Positions 8,494 to 17,584 are shown, counted from the stretch's first letter. The stretch: 64,000 nucleotides of DNA from Sphingomonas sp. Root720 (GCF_001428605.1 NZ_LMID01000013.1:665750-729749); one strand, 5' to 3'. The notes: a model not told the origin generated them from the sequence alone. Numbers and translations are program-made.

Positions 8494-10588
8494 GGAAATG
8501 CTCCCCATAGCCGAAGCCGACCGCGTCGCCGCCATTGTCCCGCTGCGCGACCTTGACGGCCGGACGGATGGCGGGCGCGGTCGTGAAGGGTTCGATGCCG
8601 AGCGCGGTGTAGATCTCGGTCGGGAAATAGACCGTCCCGCCCTTCATCACCAGGCGCGGCCGGCGGATTGCGCTGATGTCCTTTGTCGGATCGCCCGGCA
8701 CCAGCACGAGATCGGCGAGCTTGCCCTTCGTTATGCTGCCGAGCCGATCGGCACGGCCAAGGAATTCTTCCGCCCCCAGGGTCGCGGCGCGCAGCGCTTC
8801 GGCCGGGGTCAGCCCCGCCTTCACATAGAGCTCGACCTCGCGCTGGACCGAGAAGCCGGTCGCGTCGTCGGTGCCGGGCAGCAGCCGGATACCCTGCTTG
8901 TGCAGCATGCCCACCGTCTCGAGCATCTTGTCATAGCCCGCCTGATAGGCGTCGGCCTCGGCCTTGTCGGCGATCGTGACGAAGGAGCGCTTGCGGTAGC
9001 GCTGGAAGCCGACCGGCATGTGCGACAGGAAATCCTCCTGCCCCATCGGCACCTGCCGCGCGCGGCTCATCATCAGCTGTTCGAGGATGACGATGGTGGT
9101 ATCGAGCGCGGTACCACGCTGCTTCATCAGCCGGACGGTCTTCTGGACCCGCTCCGAATCGAGGTCGAGCGATCCGCCGCGCGCCATCGCGGTGAGGCGT
9201 AACGGGGTGCGGCTATCCTCCTCGGGGCGCAATATCCAGCCCAGCATCAGCTGGTTGAGATGCGCGATCGAGTCATAGCCGTCCTCGATCACCCGGTCGG
9301 GCGTGTCGAAGGCGGGGACATGGCCAGTGACGCGCAGACCGAGCCGGTGCGCCTCGGCGGCGATCGGCTTCACCCAGTCGGGGTTCATCGAATTGTAGAT
9401 CTTGATCTCGGCATAGCCGCGGTCGGCGTACCAGCGAACGTCCTTCAGCGCTTCGTCGACCGAGGCGGGGATGAAACCGAAGCGCGCCGAATAGGGGCTG
9501 CGGCCCTCGATGAAGCCGTTGGGCTGGATGCGCGGCCAGGCGACCTGTCCGGCATCGATCTTCGTGAGCAGGTCCTGCAGGAAGCCATTGTCATTGCCCA
9601 TGTCCCGGGTCGCGGTGACCCCGGCGGCGAGGTACATCAGACCGGACGGCAGGGTGGCGTGCGAATGCATGTCGTGCAGGCCGGGATAGACGGTGCCGCC
9701 CTCGCCATCGATCGCCACCTCGTCTTCGGGCACCGGCAGCCGGTCGTCGGCGATCACCTGGGTGATCGTGTCGCGCATCACAACGACGGTCGACAGCGGC
9801 GACAGCGTGCCGCTGTCGGGATCGAAAACGCGGACGTTGCGGATGCGGACGGGAGCATCGAAGCGGTGCGCCAGCTTCTGCTGGAGCGTCAGGGCGCGCT
9901 CGGTCTCCAGCTCGCCGCCGAGCTTGCCGAGCATCGGCACCGCCGCCTCATAGCCCTCGCGGATCGTCGTGCCGTCGCCGCCGGGACCGAACAGCGCGAA
10001 CAGCTTGCGGTCCTTGTCGAGCAGCAGATAGCTGGGGTTGAGCTGGACGCCGGTCAGCCGCCAGGCGGTGACTTCGGTCGCGGCGTCGCCTTCGCCGATC
10101 GTCATCGTCTTGAGCTGTTCGAGGGCGATCTTCCCGGAGGGCAGCACCGGGATGGCGTGGTCGGGTCGGGCAAGGGCGGCGCGGGCATAGACCCAGACCG
10201 CATAGGGGCTGTCATCGTTGACGACATAGAGCGGGGCCCGCTTCGCCCTGATGTTGCCGGTATCGGCCTGGCTGCTCCACTGCGCACGGCCGCCCGACCA
10301 GCGGTAGCTCTCGTCCACCGTGCCGCCCATCAGCGACGTGCCCTTGATCGTCCAGGCGGTGGGGATGCCGCCGGCGCCGAAGGTCAGCTCCTCGCGATGC
10401 TTGGGGCCGCGGCCATTATTGTCGATCCGGTAGTCGACGCTGGCGCGGTCCCCCTCGCTGTCGACGACGACCGAACCGACCTTTTCGCCATTGGAGAGGA
10501 TCGAGAACGTCTCCGTCGCGGCGAAGGCGGTGGCCGACGCGCCGAGCAGCAGCACGCCCAGGAGGGTATTGAGAAACGGCGTCTTCAC
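8483..10588 (-). CDS. Secreted amidohydrolase-superfamily enzyme with extra N-terminal domain
   Basis: 701 residues from GTG 10588, whose first bases overlap the stop of the preceding 98-aa ORF (GTGA). A signal peptide (MKTPFLNTLLGVLLLGASAT) is followed by about 220 residues of a separate beta-rich region that I do not recognise, then an imidazolonepropionase/prolidase-like amidohydrolase barrel. Metal-site marks are HDMHSHAT (HxH), the carboxylated-lysine candidate in EIKIYNS, TGHVP, IAHLNQ and the aspartate in LPGTDD. Related secreted amidohydrolases act on Xaa-Pro or N-acyl amino-acid bonds. The surrounding carboxypeptidases fit a role in peptide or amide breakdown. The exact substrate is unknown. 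Confidence 0.85.
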   Translation of the reverse strand: MKTPFLNTLLGVLLLGASATAFAATETFSILSNGEKVGSVVVDSEGDRASVDYRIDNNGRGPKHREELTFGAGGIPTAWTIKGTSLMGGTVDESYRWSGGRAQWSSQADTGNIRAKRAPLYVVNDDSPYAVWVYARAALARPDHAIPVLPSGKIALEQLKTMTIGEGDAATEVTAWRLTGVQLNPSYLLLDKDRKLFALFGPGGDGTTIREGYEAAVPMLGKLGGELETERALTLQQKLAHRFDAPVRIRNVRVFDPDSGTLSPLSTVVVMRDTITQVIADDRLPVPEDEVAIDGEGGTVYPGLHDMHSHATLPSGLMYLAAGVTATRDMGNDNGFLQDLLTKIDAGQVAWPRIQPNGFIEGRSPYSARFGFIPASVDEALKDVRWYADRGYAEIKIYNSMNPDWVKPIAAEAHRLGLRVTGHVPAFDTPDRVIEDGYDSIAHLNQLMLGWILRPEEDSRTPLRLTAMARGGSLDLDSERVQKTVRLMKQRGTALDTTIVILEQLMMSRARQVPMGQEDFLSHMPVGFQRYRKRSFVTIADKAEADAYQAGYDKMLETVGMLHKQGIRLLPGTDDATGFSVQREVELYVKAGLTPAEALRAATLGAEEFLGRADRLGSITKGKLADLVLVPGDPTKDISAIRRPRLVMKGGTVYFPTEIYTALGIEPFTTAPAIRPAVKVAQRDNGGDAVGFGYGEHFHGD

Positions 10589-10881
10589 GCGGCAGAGCCT
10601 TCCGAAGTGGCGCGCGCATGGACGTACGCCGTGGTGGCGAGATCCTGCACGACAGGGAGGAGGGACTTGTACGTCGTCATCTGGTCGGGGCTTTCGTGCC
10701 CGACGGGAATGCCGGCGTGGATTTCGCCGGCCGGACCGATGGTGGCGTCGTCCGGCCCGTGGACGATCTGCCGCGGCGGCAGCGCCTTGCCGGCCTCCGG
10801 CAGGCCGCGCATCGCCGCGATGCGGTCGGGATAGTCGAACAGCCGTTCGCCCTGTCCGACATCGTGGAAAGCAATCTCCAT
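10585..10881 (-). CDS. Unrecognised 98-aa protein, translationally coupled in the peptide block
   Basis: I do not recognise this family. The ORF is supported by context: it starts with ATG 16 bases after the stop of the upstream S10 gene, has a GGGGAAA ribosome-binding site, and its TGA overlaps the GTG of the amidohydrolase. It has no signal peptide or membrane segment. It is rich in charged residues and Gly/Pro/His in the middle (HGPDDATIGPAGEIHAGIPV). It could be a small cytoplasmic binding or accessory protein, or the remaining end of a larger ancestral gene. Confidence 0.65.
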   Translation of the reverse strand: MEIAFHDVGQGERLFDYPDRIAAMRGLPEAGKALPPRQIVHGPDDATIGPAGEIHAGIPVGHESPDQMTTYKSLLPVVQDLATTAYVHARATSEGSAA

Positions 10882-10896
10882 CGAATTTCCCCGGGA

Positions 10897-12393
10897 TCAG
10901 CGGACGAGGGCGCGGATGTCGTCGCCGATCGCCTTGGCGGTTGCCGCCACCGAATAGCCGGTGTGGCCGCCATCATAATAGCGCAGCGTAACGCGGGCGG
11001 GATCCCAGCCCGACTGGGTCGCCAGCAGCTCGGCCGCACCCATCGTCGTCTGGGTATCGTAGGTGCCGTTGCCGATCAGGAGGCGAAAGCCGGGGTTGAG
11101 CGTCATCATCCTGGTGATGCCCTTGTAATAGGGCCAGTCGGCGAAGGGGCTGGTACCGTCGCCCCAGCCCCAATCCTCCAGGCTGGCGATCGCGACCGCG
11201 GGGACATAAGGATCCTTCCAGTCGACCTTCAGATCCTGGCGCAGGTAGATGGGCATGAACGTCTGCACGCCCTGCATCAGCACGTCGGCCGGGTCGGCGC
11301 CACTGCCCTTGTCGGTGATCGGTGCGGTATAGCGGGCGTCGGACCGCCCGAGCAGCAGGCCCTGATCCTTGAGCAGCTCGACCCGGTAGCGTTCCTTGGT
11401 GATCTTCAGATCGTTGGCGAGATACCAGTCGGCAGCGATGCCGCTATATTCCGCCAGGCGATCGGCGATCCGGCGCCTGTCGCCATCCGACGCAGCGTTG
11501 CCCTGGTAAAGGACGGTCAGATAGTCGCCCTTGGCGAAGCTGCGCGCTTCGGCGAGGAAGGTTTCGAGCGAGCGCCCCTTGCGATCGGCCTTGCCGTGAT
11601 AAAAGCCGATCGCGGCGATCGTCGGGAGCGAAGCGACATAGCTGGTGACGTTGGCCGCACGCTGCGAATATTCGATGATGTTGGCGGCCTGCCCATAGAG
11701 GAAGATGCCGGCCAGCGGCAGCGGGACCGGGCCGTCGGCGAGTTGCCCGGCAATTTCCGCCGCGCGGTTGGTGCCGTAGCTTTCGCCGGTCAGGTAGACG
11801 GGGGACCCTTCGCGGCCATGCTGCTTCAGCCAGGCGCGGATATAGGCGGCGAACTGGGCCGCATCGGCCTTTACCGAGAAATAGGCCTTGGGATCGGTGC
11901 CCGGCGCGACCCGGCTGAACCCGGTCGAGGCGGGATCGACGAAGACCATGTCGACCGCGTCGAGCGGCGAATAAATATTGTCGACGAGGGCGAAGGTCGA
12001 CGGATCGGCCTTCACATCGTCGGGATAGGCGACCCGCTTCGGCCCGATGCCGCCGATATGCAGATATTGCGCGGCGACGATCGGCCCGCCGTTGAACAGG
12101 AACATCACCGGCCGCTTCGCCGGATCGACCTTGTCGCGGGTATAGGCGAAGCTGACGATCTTCGCGCCTTCATTGGCGCCCGTCATCACCGATATCCCCT
12201 CGACCGTCGCGGTATAGGCGATGCTCTGCCCGCCGAACCGGCCCTTGTGCTTCGTGACGACGGCCGGATGATCGACCTGGTCGCGAACCGGCTGCGCGCC
12301 GTCCTGCTGGGCTATCGCGGGCGCCGCGAGGGCGATGGCAAGGCCGGTCACCGATGCCAGGACGAACGGGACGAAAGCGGTTCTGATCATCAT
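10897..12393 (-). CDS. Periplasmic serine carboxypeptidase, family S10 (copy 2)
   Basis: 498 residues from ATG 12393 (an ATG-ATG pair; GGAGGG lies 10 bases upstream). A signal peptide (MMIRTAFVPFVLASVTGLAI) is followed by S10 signatures: FNGGP in the oxyanion region, where the motif continues IVAAQYLHIGG rather than GSSS, DPASTGFS, and the catalytic serine in TGESYGT at about residue 204. The last catalytic region has DGGHTGYS. Its altered oxyanion loop differs from copy 1, so the two enzymes may differ in specificity. It is the first gene of the minus-strand operon and is divergent from the Lrp-type regulator. Confidence 0.9.
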   Translation of the reverse strand: MMIRTAFVPFVLASVTGLAIALAAPAIAQQDGAQPVRDQVDHPAVVTKHKGRFGGQSIAYTATVEGISVMTGANEGAKIVSFAYTRDKVDPAKRPVMFLFNGGPIVAAQYLHIGGIGPKRVAYPDDVKADPSTFALVDNIYSPLDAVDMVFVDPASTGFSRVAPGTDPKAYFSVKADAAQFAAYIRAWLKQHGREGSPVYLTGESYGTNRAAEIAGQLADGPVPLPLAGIFLYGQAANIIEYSQRAANVTSYVASLPTIAAIGFYHGKADRKGRSLETFLAEARSFAKGDYLTVLYQGNAASDGDRRRIADRLAEYSGIAADWYLANDLKITKERYRVELLKDQGLLLGRSDARYTAPITDKGSGADPADVLMQGVQTFMPIYLRQDLKVDWKDPYVPAVAIASLEDWGWGDGTSPFADWPYYKGITRMMTLNPGFRLLIGNGTYDTQTTMGAAELLATQSGWDPARVTLRYYDGGHTGYSVAATAKAIGDDIRALVR

Positions 12394-12662
12394 GTGCGAG
12401 AGGCCCTCCGATCAGGTCACTTTATGGATGGCTTCGCGAAATGGTTATGCGAAGTTTAGCGACGTGCGGTACGCGACTGCATAGAATATTCTCCGGGCGG
12501 CAGGCGAATATACACGCCACGGCCCCGCCATGCCGTGCCGCCGCTATGACAATCCGGCGCGTCCGCAGATAATGTTGGCCGATAATCGCATTATACCCGG
12601 AAAATTTATGTTGCGCGAAAGCCGGCTCTCTCGGAACATGTTCGCAACCGGACGAGGGCCCC
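12394..12662. promoter_or_regulatory. Divergent promoter region between S10 operon and Lrp gene
   Basis: 269 bases that are clearly more AT-rich than the flanking genes. A 6-base inverted repeat (CTTCGC at 12432-12437, GCGAAG at 12449-12454) and the palindrome AGAATATTCT near 12484 lie close to the S10 start, and AT-rich DNA (ATTATACCCGGAAAATTTAT) lies close to the regulator start. Lrp-family proteins bind AT-rich degenerate repeats in such divergent regions, so this is the likely control site. Confidence 0.5.
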
Positions 12663-13142
12663 ATGACCGAAGCGCTGACACCGATCGACATCAAGATACT
12701 GGAGCAGATCCAGAAGGACGCCGCACTGTCGACGACCGAACTGGCCGAGCGGGTGGGCCTGTCGCAATCGCCCTGCTGGCGGCGGCTCCAGCGGCTGCGC
12801 GACGAGGGCTATATCACCGGACAGGTGGCGGTGCTCGACCGCAAGAAATTCGGCGACAGCCTCTATATCTTCGCGACCTTGAAGATGGTGACCCTGAGCG
12901 ACGAGCTGCGCGCCGAGTTCAACCGGAAAATCGAGAATACGCCCGAGATCATGGAGTGCCACACGATCTTCGGCGAGCGCGACGTGCTGCTGAAGATCAT
13001 CGCGGAATCGCTCGACTGGTATCAGAAGTTCATCTTCCGCGTGATCTTGAAGCTGCCCGGCGTACAGGATGTCCAGTCGACGGTGACCCTGTCGGAAATC
13101 AAGCAGACCACCGCAATTCCGGTTCGCAAGACCCGCTTCTGA
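12663..13142 (+). CDS. Lrp/AsnC-family transcriptional regulator
   Basis: 159 residues, the family length. The N-terminal winged helix-turn-helix (TELAERVGLSQSPCWRRLQR, residues about 21-40) is typical, and the C-terminal half is the RAM/AsnC ligand-binding ferredoxin-like fold (ECHTIFGERDVLLKIIAES). These proteins sense amino acids and control their uptake and breakdown. Its divergent position to an operon for peptidases, an amino-acid permease and an aminotransferase makes it the likely local regulator. Confidence 0.92.
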   Translation: MTEALTPIDIKILEQIQKDAALSTTELAERVGLSQSPCWRRLQRLRDEGYITGQVAVLDRKKFGDSLYIFATLKMVTLSDELRAEFNRKIENTPEIMECHTIFGERDVLLKIIAESLDWYQKFIFRVILKLPGVQDVQSTVTLSEIKQTTAIPVRKTRF

Positions 13143-14095
13143 TTTTTGAGCCATCAGCCGCATGCAAGGCCGTCGCCCTTGCGACGCGCCAAGCCCTGGC
13201 TGCCGCTTGCGAACAGCTGCAAGCCGCGAGCCCCACCAGGCACGGAAGTCGCCGAGGAAACGACGTTCTGCGCGTCAGGCTCCGGCCGCAGTTCCGCCCT
13301 GCGCCAGCACGATCTCAACTTCACGCAGCTTGCCGATCATCCATTCCGGCTCGTGCTTCTTGCTCGGCATTCGACGTCCCTTTCGGGATCCAAACTATCA
13401 TAGGCGATGGACCACCCAGACGAGGACAGATCGACTTCCGGTCCGCCTGTCAGCGTTCCGATAGTTGGTGATCCTCTATGGGATACACGCAGTTTCTTGG
13501 AATGCGGCTGCGTTTCTCTCGATACCCGACGTCCATTTTATTGAGAGAGAATATCGTGCGCGAATCTTTCTGCCGTCAGGACACGATGATGCGCTGACCA
13601 TTTTCGACCCGTTATCGCGCCAAACGGATACGCCATCATGATTGATCTTCGATGGCGCATGGCTGCATGCTCGTGCTGCTCTATACGATCGTCGGCATCG
13701 ACACCGGTTTGAAGATGCCTCCGGTAATGACGTTCTGAATGGCGCTCACCCGCATCAAGTAGTTTCCGGAAGCGCGATTTCGAACATCTCGGACAGAGAT
13801 CGGACGAGCCCGTTTGTGTCGCAAGAGAACTCGACGTTGCACGACGAGACAGCATTGCTGTTCCGGCAAGGCAGATGGCCATGCCGGATCATGCCGCGAG
13901 CGCCCGGCTAGGCGGGATGTTGGTCGGCGGGCCATAGCGCTGCAGAATAGATAGCGGGTGTGGGCTGCGTACGTTCGTTGGGATCGCAATTTTCTGCATG
14001 CCGGAATGTACGGATCGTCCCGTTGATAGCATGCTGCCAATCGCACATGTCATTTCCAGCGCGGCAGCGATGCAAAGTGAAGGATGGTGACGGCG
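13143..14095. other. Relic-rich gap between the peptide block and the IclR block
   Basis: About 950 bases with no intact gene. It holds an IS3-type orfA stub at 13275-13370. The rest has short open frames on both strands without family resemblance and a lower GC content than the flanks. It looks like decayed mobile-element or gene debris at a block boundary. A promoter for the downstream SDR gene must lie near its right end. Confidence 0.55.
13275..13370 (-). pseudogene. IS3-family transposase OrfA, N-terminal stub
   Basis: ATG at 13370 is preceded by AAGGGA and opens a 31-codon frame. Its first 27 or so residues (for example IGKLREVEIVLAQGGT) match the well-known start of IS3-group OrfA proteins. 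The frame ends early with TGA at 13275, where an intact OrfA would continue for about 60 more residues of helix-turn-helix. No OrfB and no terminal repeats can be seen, so this is a truncated relic. Confidence 0.75.
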
Positions 14096-14872
14096 ATGGC
14101 AGACGACCTTTTTGACGTGGCGGGCAAGGTTGCCTTGGTCACTGGCGGAACCAGCGGGATCGGCGCGATGATCGCTGAAGGATATGTCAGGCGCGGTGTC
14201 AGAACCTATATCGCAGCGCGCGACCTTGACCACGCCCGGGAAGCAGCTGCCGAAATCGCGGTCGCGGGCGGGCATTGTGTCGGCTTGGCCGCAGACCTCC
14301 GAGAGGCGAACGGCGCTGCCGCCTTGATCGACGCGCTCAAAGCGCATGAAACGAGGCTCGATATCCTCGTCAATAATGCCGGCGCCAACAATCGCGGCCC
14401 TATCGCCGACGTCAGCGCAGAAGCTTGGGACGACGTGATGGACGTCAACTTGCGCGCACCATTCCTGCTTACACAGCAAGCCCTGCCCTTGCTACGCGCC
14501 GCCGCGAGTGCCGAAAATCATGCAAGCGTCATCAATATCGGTTCAATCGGGGGGCTGCACATCCCGAACTGGGAAGCCTATCCCTACGGCGCGTCGAAGG
14601 CAGCGATCCATCATCTGACGCGCGCATTGGCCAAGCGGCTCGGCCTCGAGCAGATTCGGGTCAACGCGATCGCCCCCGGTCCATTTCATTCGCGCCTTAC
14701 CGATACCGGCTCGGAGGCGGTCAGGAAAAGTATCGAGACCTACATCCCGGTCAAGCGCGCCGGCACACCGCAGGATATCCAGGGTGCATGCGTCTTCCTC
14801 GCCTCCCGCGCTGGCGCTTATGTCAACGGATCGACCATCGCGCTCGACGGCGGCTATATCGCGGCGCTTTGA
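14096..14872 (+). CDS. Short-chain dehydrogenase/reductase (SDR)
   Basis: 258 residues, classical SDR length. I chose ATG 14096, with GGTGA 5 bases upstream; an ATG 12 bases earlier is in frame but badly spaced. Signatures are the NAD(P) motif TGGTSGIG, NNAG, and the catalytic Ser-Tyr-Lys set with NIGSIGG and YPYGASK. It would reduce or oxidise a ketone or alcohol using NAD(P) in the cytoplasm. It faces the 2-oxo-acid hydratase gene tail to tail and marks the left end of the IclR block. I find no IclR-type operator directly before it. Confidence 0.9.
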   Translation: MADDLFDVAGKVALVTGGTSGIGAMIAEGYVRRGVRTYIAARDLDHAREAAAEIAVAGGHCVGLAADLREANGAAALIDALKAHETRLDILVNNAGANNRGPIADVSAEAWDDVMDVNLRAPFLLTQQALPLLRAAASAENHASVINIGSIGGLHIPNWEAYPYGASKAAIHHLTRALAKRLGLEQIRVNAIAPGPFHSRLTDTGSEAVRKSIETYIPVKRAGTPQDIQGACVFLASRAGAYVNGSTIALDGGYIAAL

Positions 14873-14933
14873 GGTCGGAGCGCAGATGTTCAAGCCCGAG
14901 GTGTAGTATACCGGCTGAGTTTGAGGCGGTCCG

Positions 14934-14948
14934 CGTCTCGTGTCGAGA
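14934..14948. terminator. Small hairpin between convergent SDR and hydratase genes
   Basis: GTCTCG and CGAGAC form 6-base arms around a 3-base loop, midway between two converging stop codons. There is no strong T-run, so it is at best a weak bidirectional terminator. Confidence 0.35.
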
Positions 14949-14979
14949 CCCACGCCACCACACGGATGCGATCAAAGAT

Positions 14980-15774
14980 TTACTCGAAGCGTAACGCGAT
15001 CGTTCCAGAGGAACCATAGTCGAATTCGAACCGATCCCCGCGCGCGACGGGATAAGGTTTGATTACGGATCCCGAGAGAACCATGTCTCCCGCCTCGATT
15101 GCCCGGCCCTGCTCTGCCAGTGCCCCGGCGAGCCACGTCAGCGCGCGCTCCGGCCGTCCGAACACAAGCGAAAATAGCCCGGAATCCTCAGCTTCGCCGT
15201 TGTGGTAGAGCACCGCTCCCATGCGACTAAGATCCGTGTCGCCCTGGCTCATTCGACGCGGCGACACGACGAAGCCCGCCGCGCCACCCGCGTCTGCGAC
15301 GATATCGATGGCGGACCGCGCCTGACCGCTCGCGGGATCGAACATCACTGTGCGGCTATCGAGTATCTCGATCGCCGGCGCGATCCAGTCGATCGCGGCA
15401 ATCGCATCCGCCTCGCTGCACGGGCCCGCTAGTCGTCTGGCCATGCGAAAGCAAAGTTCCATCTCGACCTTCGGCGCAACGAACCGGTCAATTGGAATCG
15501 GCGCGCCTTCGTCAAATTCCATGTCGTCGAGCAACACGCCAAACACCGGCCCGTCCGTGCCGAATGCGCGTTGTAGCCCGCGCGTTGTTAACGCCACCTT
15601 GTAGCCAATCGCCCGCCGCCCCTCGTTTTTGATACGTGATGCGACCCAATCCTGCTGCACGACATAGGCCGTCTCCAGCGTCAGCTCGGGATGATCGACA
15701 CGCGGCAATGCTACCGCGGCACGCGTCCGCCGCGCCGCCTCCAGCCCTGCTATCAGCGCCTGGCGTTCGGTCAT
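14980..15774 (-). CDS. 2-keto-4-pentenoate hydratase / HpaH-like hydratase
   Basis: 264 residues from ATG 15774; the frame is open upstream but only this start gives the family length. The protein belongs to the fumarylacetoacetase-related hydratases (2-hydroxypenta-2,4-dienoate or 2-oxohept-4-ene-dioate hydratase). Metal-site signatures are VEMELCF for the Glu-x-Glu pair and the downstream AIEILDSR. The reaction adds water to a 2-oxo-alkenoic acid made after aromatic meta-cleavage; the product is then split by an aldolase such as the HpaI-type enzyme at 28215-28955. A strong IclR-type operator lies 116 bases upstream. Confidence 0.87.
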   Translation of the reverse strand: MTERQALIAGLEAARRTRAAVALPRVDHPELTLETAYVVQQDWVASRIKNEGRRAIGYKVALTTRGLQRAFGTDGPVFGVLLDDMEFDEGAPIPIDRFVAPKVEMELCFRMARRLAGPCSEADAIAAIDWIAPAIEILDSRTVMFDPASGQARSAIDIVADAGGAAGFVVSPRRMSQGDTDLSRMGAVLYHNGEAEDSGLFSLVFGRPERALTWLAGALAEQGRAIEAGDMVLSGSVIKPYPVARGDRFEFDYGSSGTIALRFE

Positions 15775-15809
15775 ATTCAAGATCGCTAACCTCCCTACAC
15801 AGGCCATCG

Positions 15810-15847
15810 CCAACCCAAGGCCAACCCAAGGCCAACCCAAGGCCAAC
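15810..15847. repeat. Tandem repeat, 3.5 copies of CCAACCCAAGG
   Basis: Three perfect 11-base copies (15810-15820, 15821-15831, 15832-15842) and a 5-base partial copy. They lie between the operator and the hydratase start, so transcripts would carry the repeat in the 5' leader. Eleven bases is close to one helical turn. Confidence 0.9.
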
Positions 15848-15889
15848 TTCACCAGGGATATGCACAGGTGCAACGCAAGAGACTGAAGT

Positions 15890-15904
15890 TTCCGTTCTAC
15901 GGAA
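15890..15904. promoter_or_regulatory. IclR-type operator before the hydratase gene
   Basis: TTCCGTTCTACGGAA, a perfect TTCCG-N5-CGGAA palindrome, 116 bases upstream of the start at 15774. It belongs to the nine-member motif set of this block. Confidence 0.7.
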
Positions 15905-16168
15905 CTTCGATTTGAATGCTGCCATGAGGCGTCTTGGTCCGTCACACTCAGCGAATATGCCGCCAGGCGACAGCACGAGGTTCGGGAAAGATGCCGTGTC
16001 TACCAAGGGGGATGCGGGATTTTCAAACCGAGCTGATCGGGAAAACTCCCGCCGAAACGCGCCACCGTGCGATAGGCCAAAATGAGGTCTGGCACGGCTG
16101 GCCGCCAGGAACGGGCCGGACATGTTGCGACGCCGTTGGGCGGACACCAGCTCGCCGCCGCGGTGGCC

Positions 16169-17584
16169 CTAGCCCAGGATCGCCTTCACCTCGAGATATT
16201 CCTCGAAGCCGAAAATGCCGAATTCACGTCCGTTTCCGGATTGCTTATAGCCACCGAACGGCAAGCTCCGGTCGAATGGCGCGCCATTGAGATAAACGCG
16301 GCCCGCTCGAATGCGTGCGGCCACCCGAAGCGCGTGATCGCGGTCGGCCGACTGGACGAAGCCCGCGAGCCCGAATGGCGTATCGTTGGCGATGCCAATG
16401 GCTTCCTCTTCGTCATCATAGCTCATGATCGACAGCACGGGGCCGAAGATTTCTTCGCGGGCAATCGTCATATCGGGGGTGACGTCGCCGAACACGGTCG
16501 GCCGAACGTAAAATCCTCGATTCAGTTCGGCGGGACGTCCCACGCCTCCCGCTATCAGGGTGGCTCCTTCATCGACGCCGGTCTGAATCAGGGCCTGGAC
16601 CTTGTCGAACTGCGCTTTGCTGACGAGGGGGCCCATTGTCGTTGCCGGATCGAGCGGGTCACCAAGACGAATGCTACCGACCGCCGCACGCGCGGCCTCG
16701 AATGCAACGGCGCGTGCCGCACGTGGTATCAGCATACGTGTGGGCGATTGGCAGTTCTGGCCGGCGTTGACATAGCAGGCGTGTACGCCCTCCGTCACCG
16801 CGGCCGGCAGGTCGGCGTCCGCGAGGATGATGTTGGCGGATTTCCCGCCCAGTTCCTGCGCGACGCGCTTGACCGTATCTGCTGCGAGCTTGGCCACCTT
16901 GATGCCCGCCCCGGTCGATCCGGTGATCGAGACCATGTCGATCTCGGGATGCGATGCGATAGCTTCGCCGACTGTCGGGCCGTGACCATTGACGAGATTG
17001 AACACGCCGGGCGGAACGCCGGCATCGTGGATGATCTCCGCCAGGCGCATCGCGCTGAGCGGAGCGATCTCGCTCGGCTTGAGAACGACCGTACAGCCCG
17101 TTGCCAACGCAGGTGCGACCTTTGAGGCGACCTGGTTGAGCGGCCAGTTCCACGGCGTGATCAGGCCGCAGACGCCGATCGGCTCGCGGCGTACAATGCC
17201 CGGGCCCATCCGTTCCTCGAACCTGTAATTCGCCAGCACACGTGCCGCTTCTTCGAAATGGAAGAGCGCAACGGTTGCCTGACGCTCGGTTGCGAAGGTT
17301 ATCGGCGCGCCCATTTCGAGCGTCATCATGCGTCCGAGCTCTTGCAGATTGGAGCGGAAACCGTCGATAATCCGTCGCAGATAGCCGAGCCGTTCCTCCA
17401 CGCTTGTCCGGGAAAATTGGGCAAAGGCGACGCGGGCGGCTCTGGCGGCACGATCGACATCGGCATGCGAACCCATGCTGATCCGCGCAAACGCTTCCTC
17501 CGTGGCGGGATTGATGATGTCCAGCGCCAAGGGCGACAGGGGGGTGGTCCATGCGCCGTCGATATAAAATTTCAAACTATCCAT
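16169..17584 (-). CDS. NAD(P)-dependent aldehyde dehydrogenase
   Basis: 471 residues from ATG 17584, which has GTGAGGG just upstream; the open frame extends 10 codons further without a better site. Signatures are PWNWPLNQ in the Rossmann region, the general-base glutamate in ELGGKSANI and the catalytic cysteine in NAGQNCQSPTR. C-terminal SLPFGGYKQSGNGRE is typical. The family oxidises aldehydes to acids. In this block a semialdehyde formed by ring cleavage (HpaE-like role) or by side-chain breakdown is a plausible substrate, but residues do not decide this. A TTCCG-N5-TGAAA operator lies 87 bases upstream. Confidence 0.92.
   Translation of the reverse strand: MDSLKFYIDGAWTTPLSPLALDIINPATEEAFARISMGSHADVDRAARAARVAFAQFSRTSVEERLGYLRRIIDGFRSNLQELGRMMTLEMGAPITFATERQATVALFHFEEAARVLANYRFEERMGPGIVRREPIGVCGLITPWNWPLNQVASKVAPALATGCTVVLKPSEIAPLSAMRLAEIIHDAGVPPGVFNLVNGHGPTVGEAIASHPEIDMVSITGSTGAGIKVAKLAADTVKRVAQELGGKSANIILADADLPAAVTEGVHACYVNAGQNCQSPTRMLIPRAARAVAFEAARAAVGSIRLGDPLDPATTMGPLVSKAQFDKVQALIQTGVDEGATLIAGGVGRPAELNRGFYVRPTVFGDVTPDMTIAREEIFGPVLSIMSYDDEEEAIGIANDTPFGLAGFVQSADRDHALRVAARIRAGRVYLNGAPFDRSLPFGGYKQSGNGREFGIFGFEEYLEVKAILG

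Larger units (their letters stand above)
15775..16168. other. Leader and promoter region of the hydratase gene
   Basis: 394 bases without a gene. It holds a tandem repeat at 15810-15847, an IclR-type operator at 15890-15904 and, beyond that, sequence that follows the aldehyde dehydrogenase stop at 16169. I see no further gene. Confidence 0.55.

Noticed and set aside
10585..10881. 98-aa ORF as a lasso-peptide or other RiPP precursor
   Set aside because: It is long for a precursor, and no macrocyclase, transglutaminase-like protease or recognition-element gene is nearby.
15810..15847. Possible CRISPR-like repeat
   Set aside because: The unit is only 11 bases and copies are directly adjacent without spacers, and no cas gene is present.
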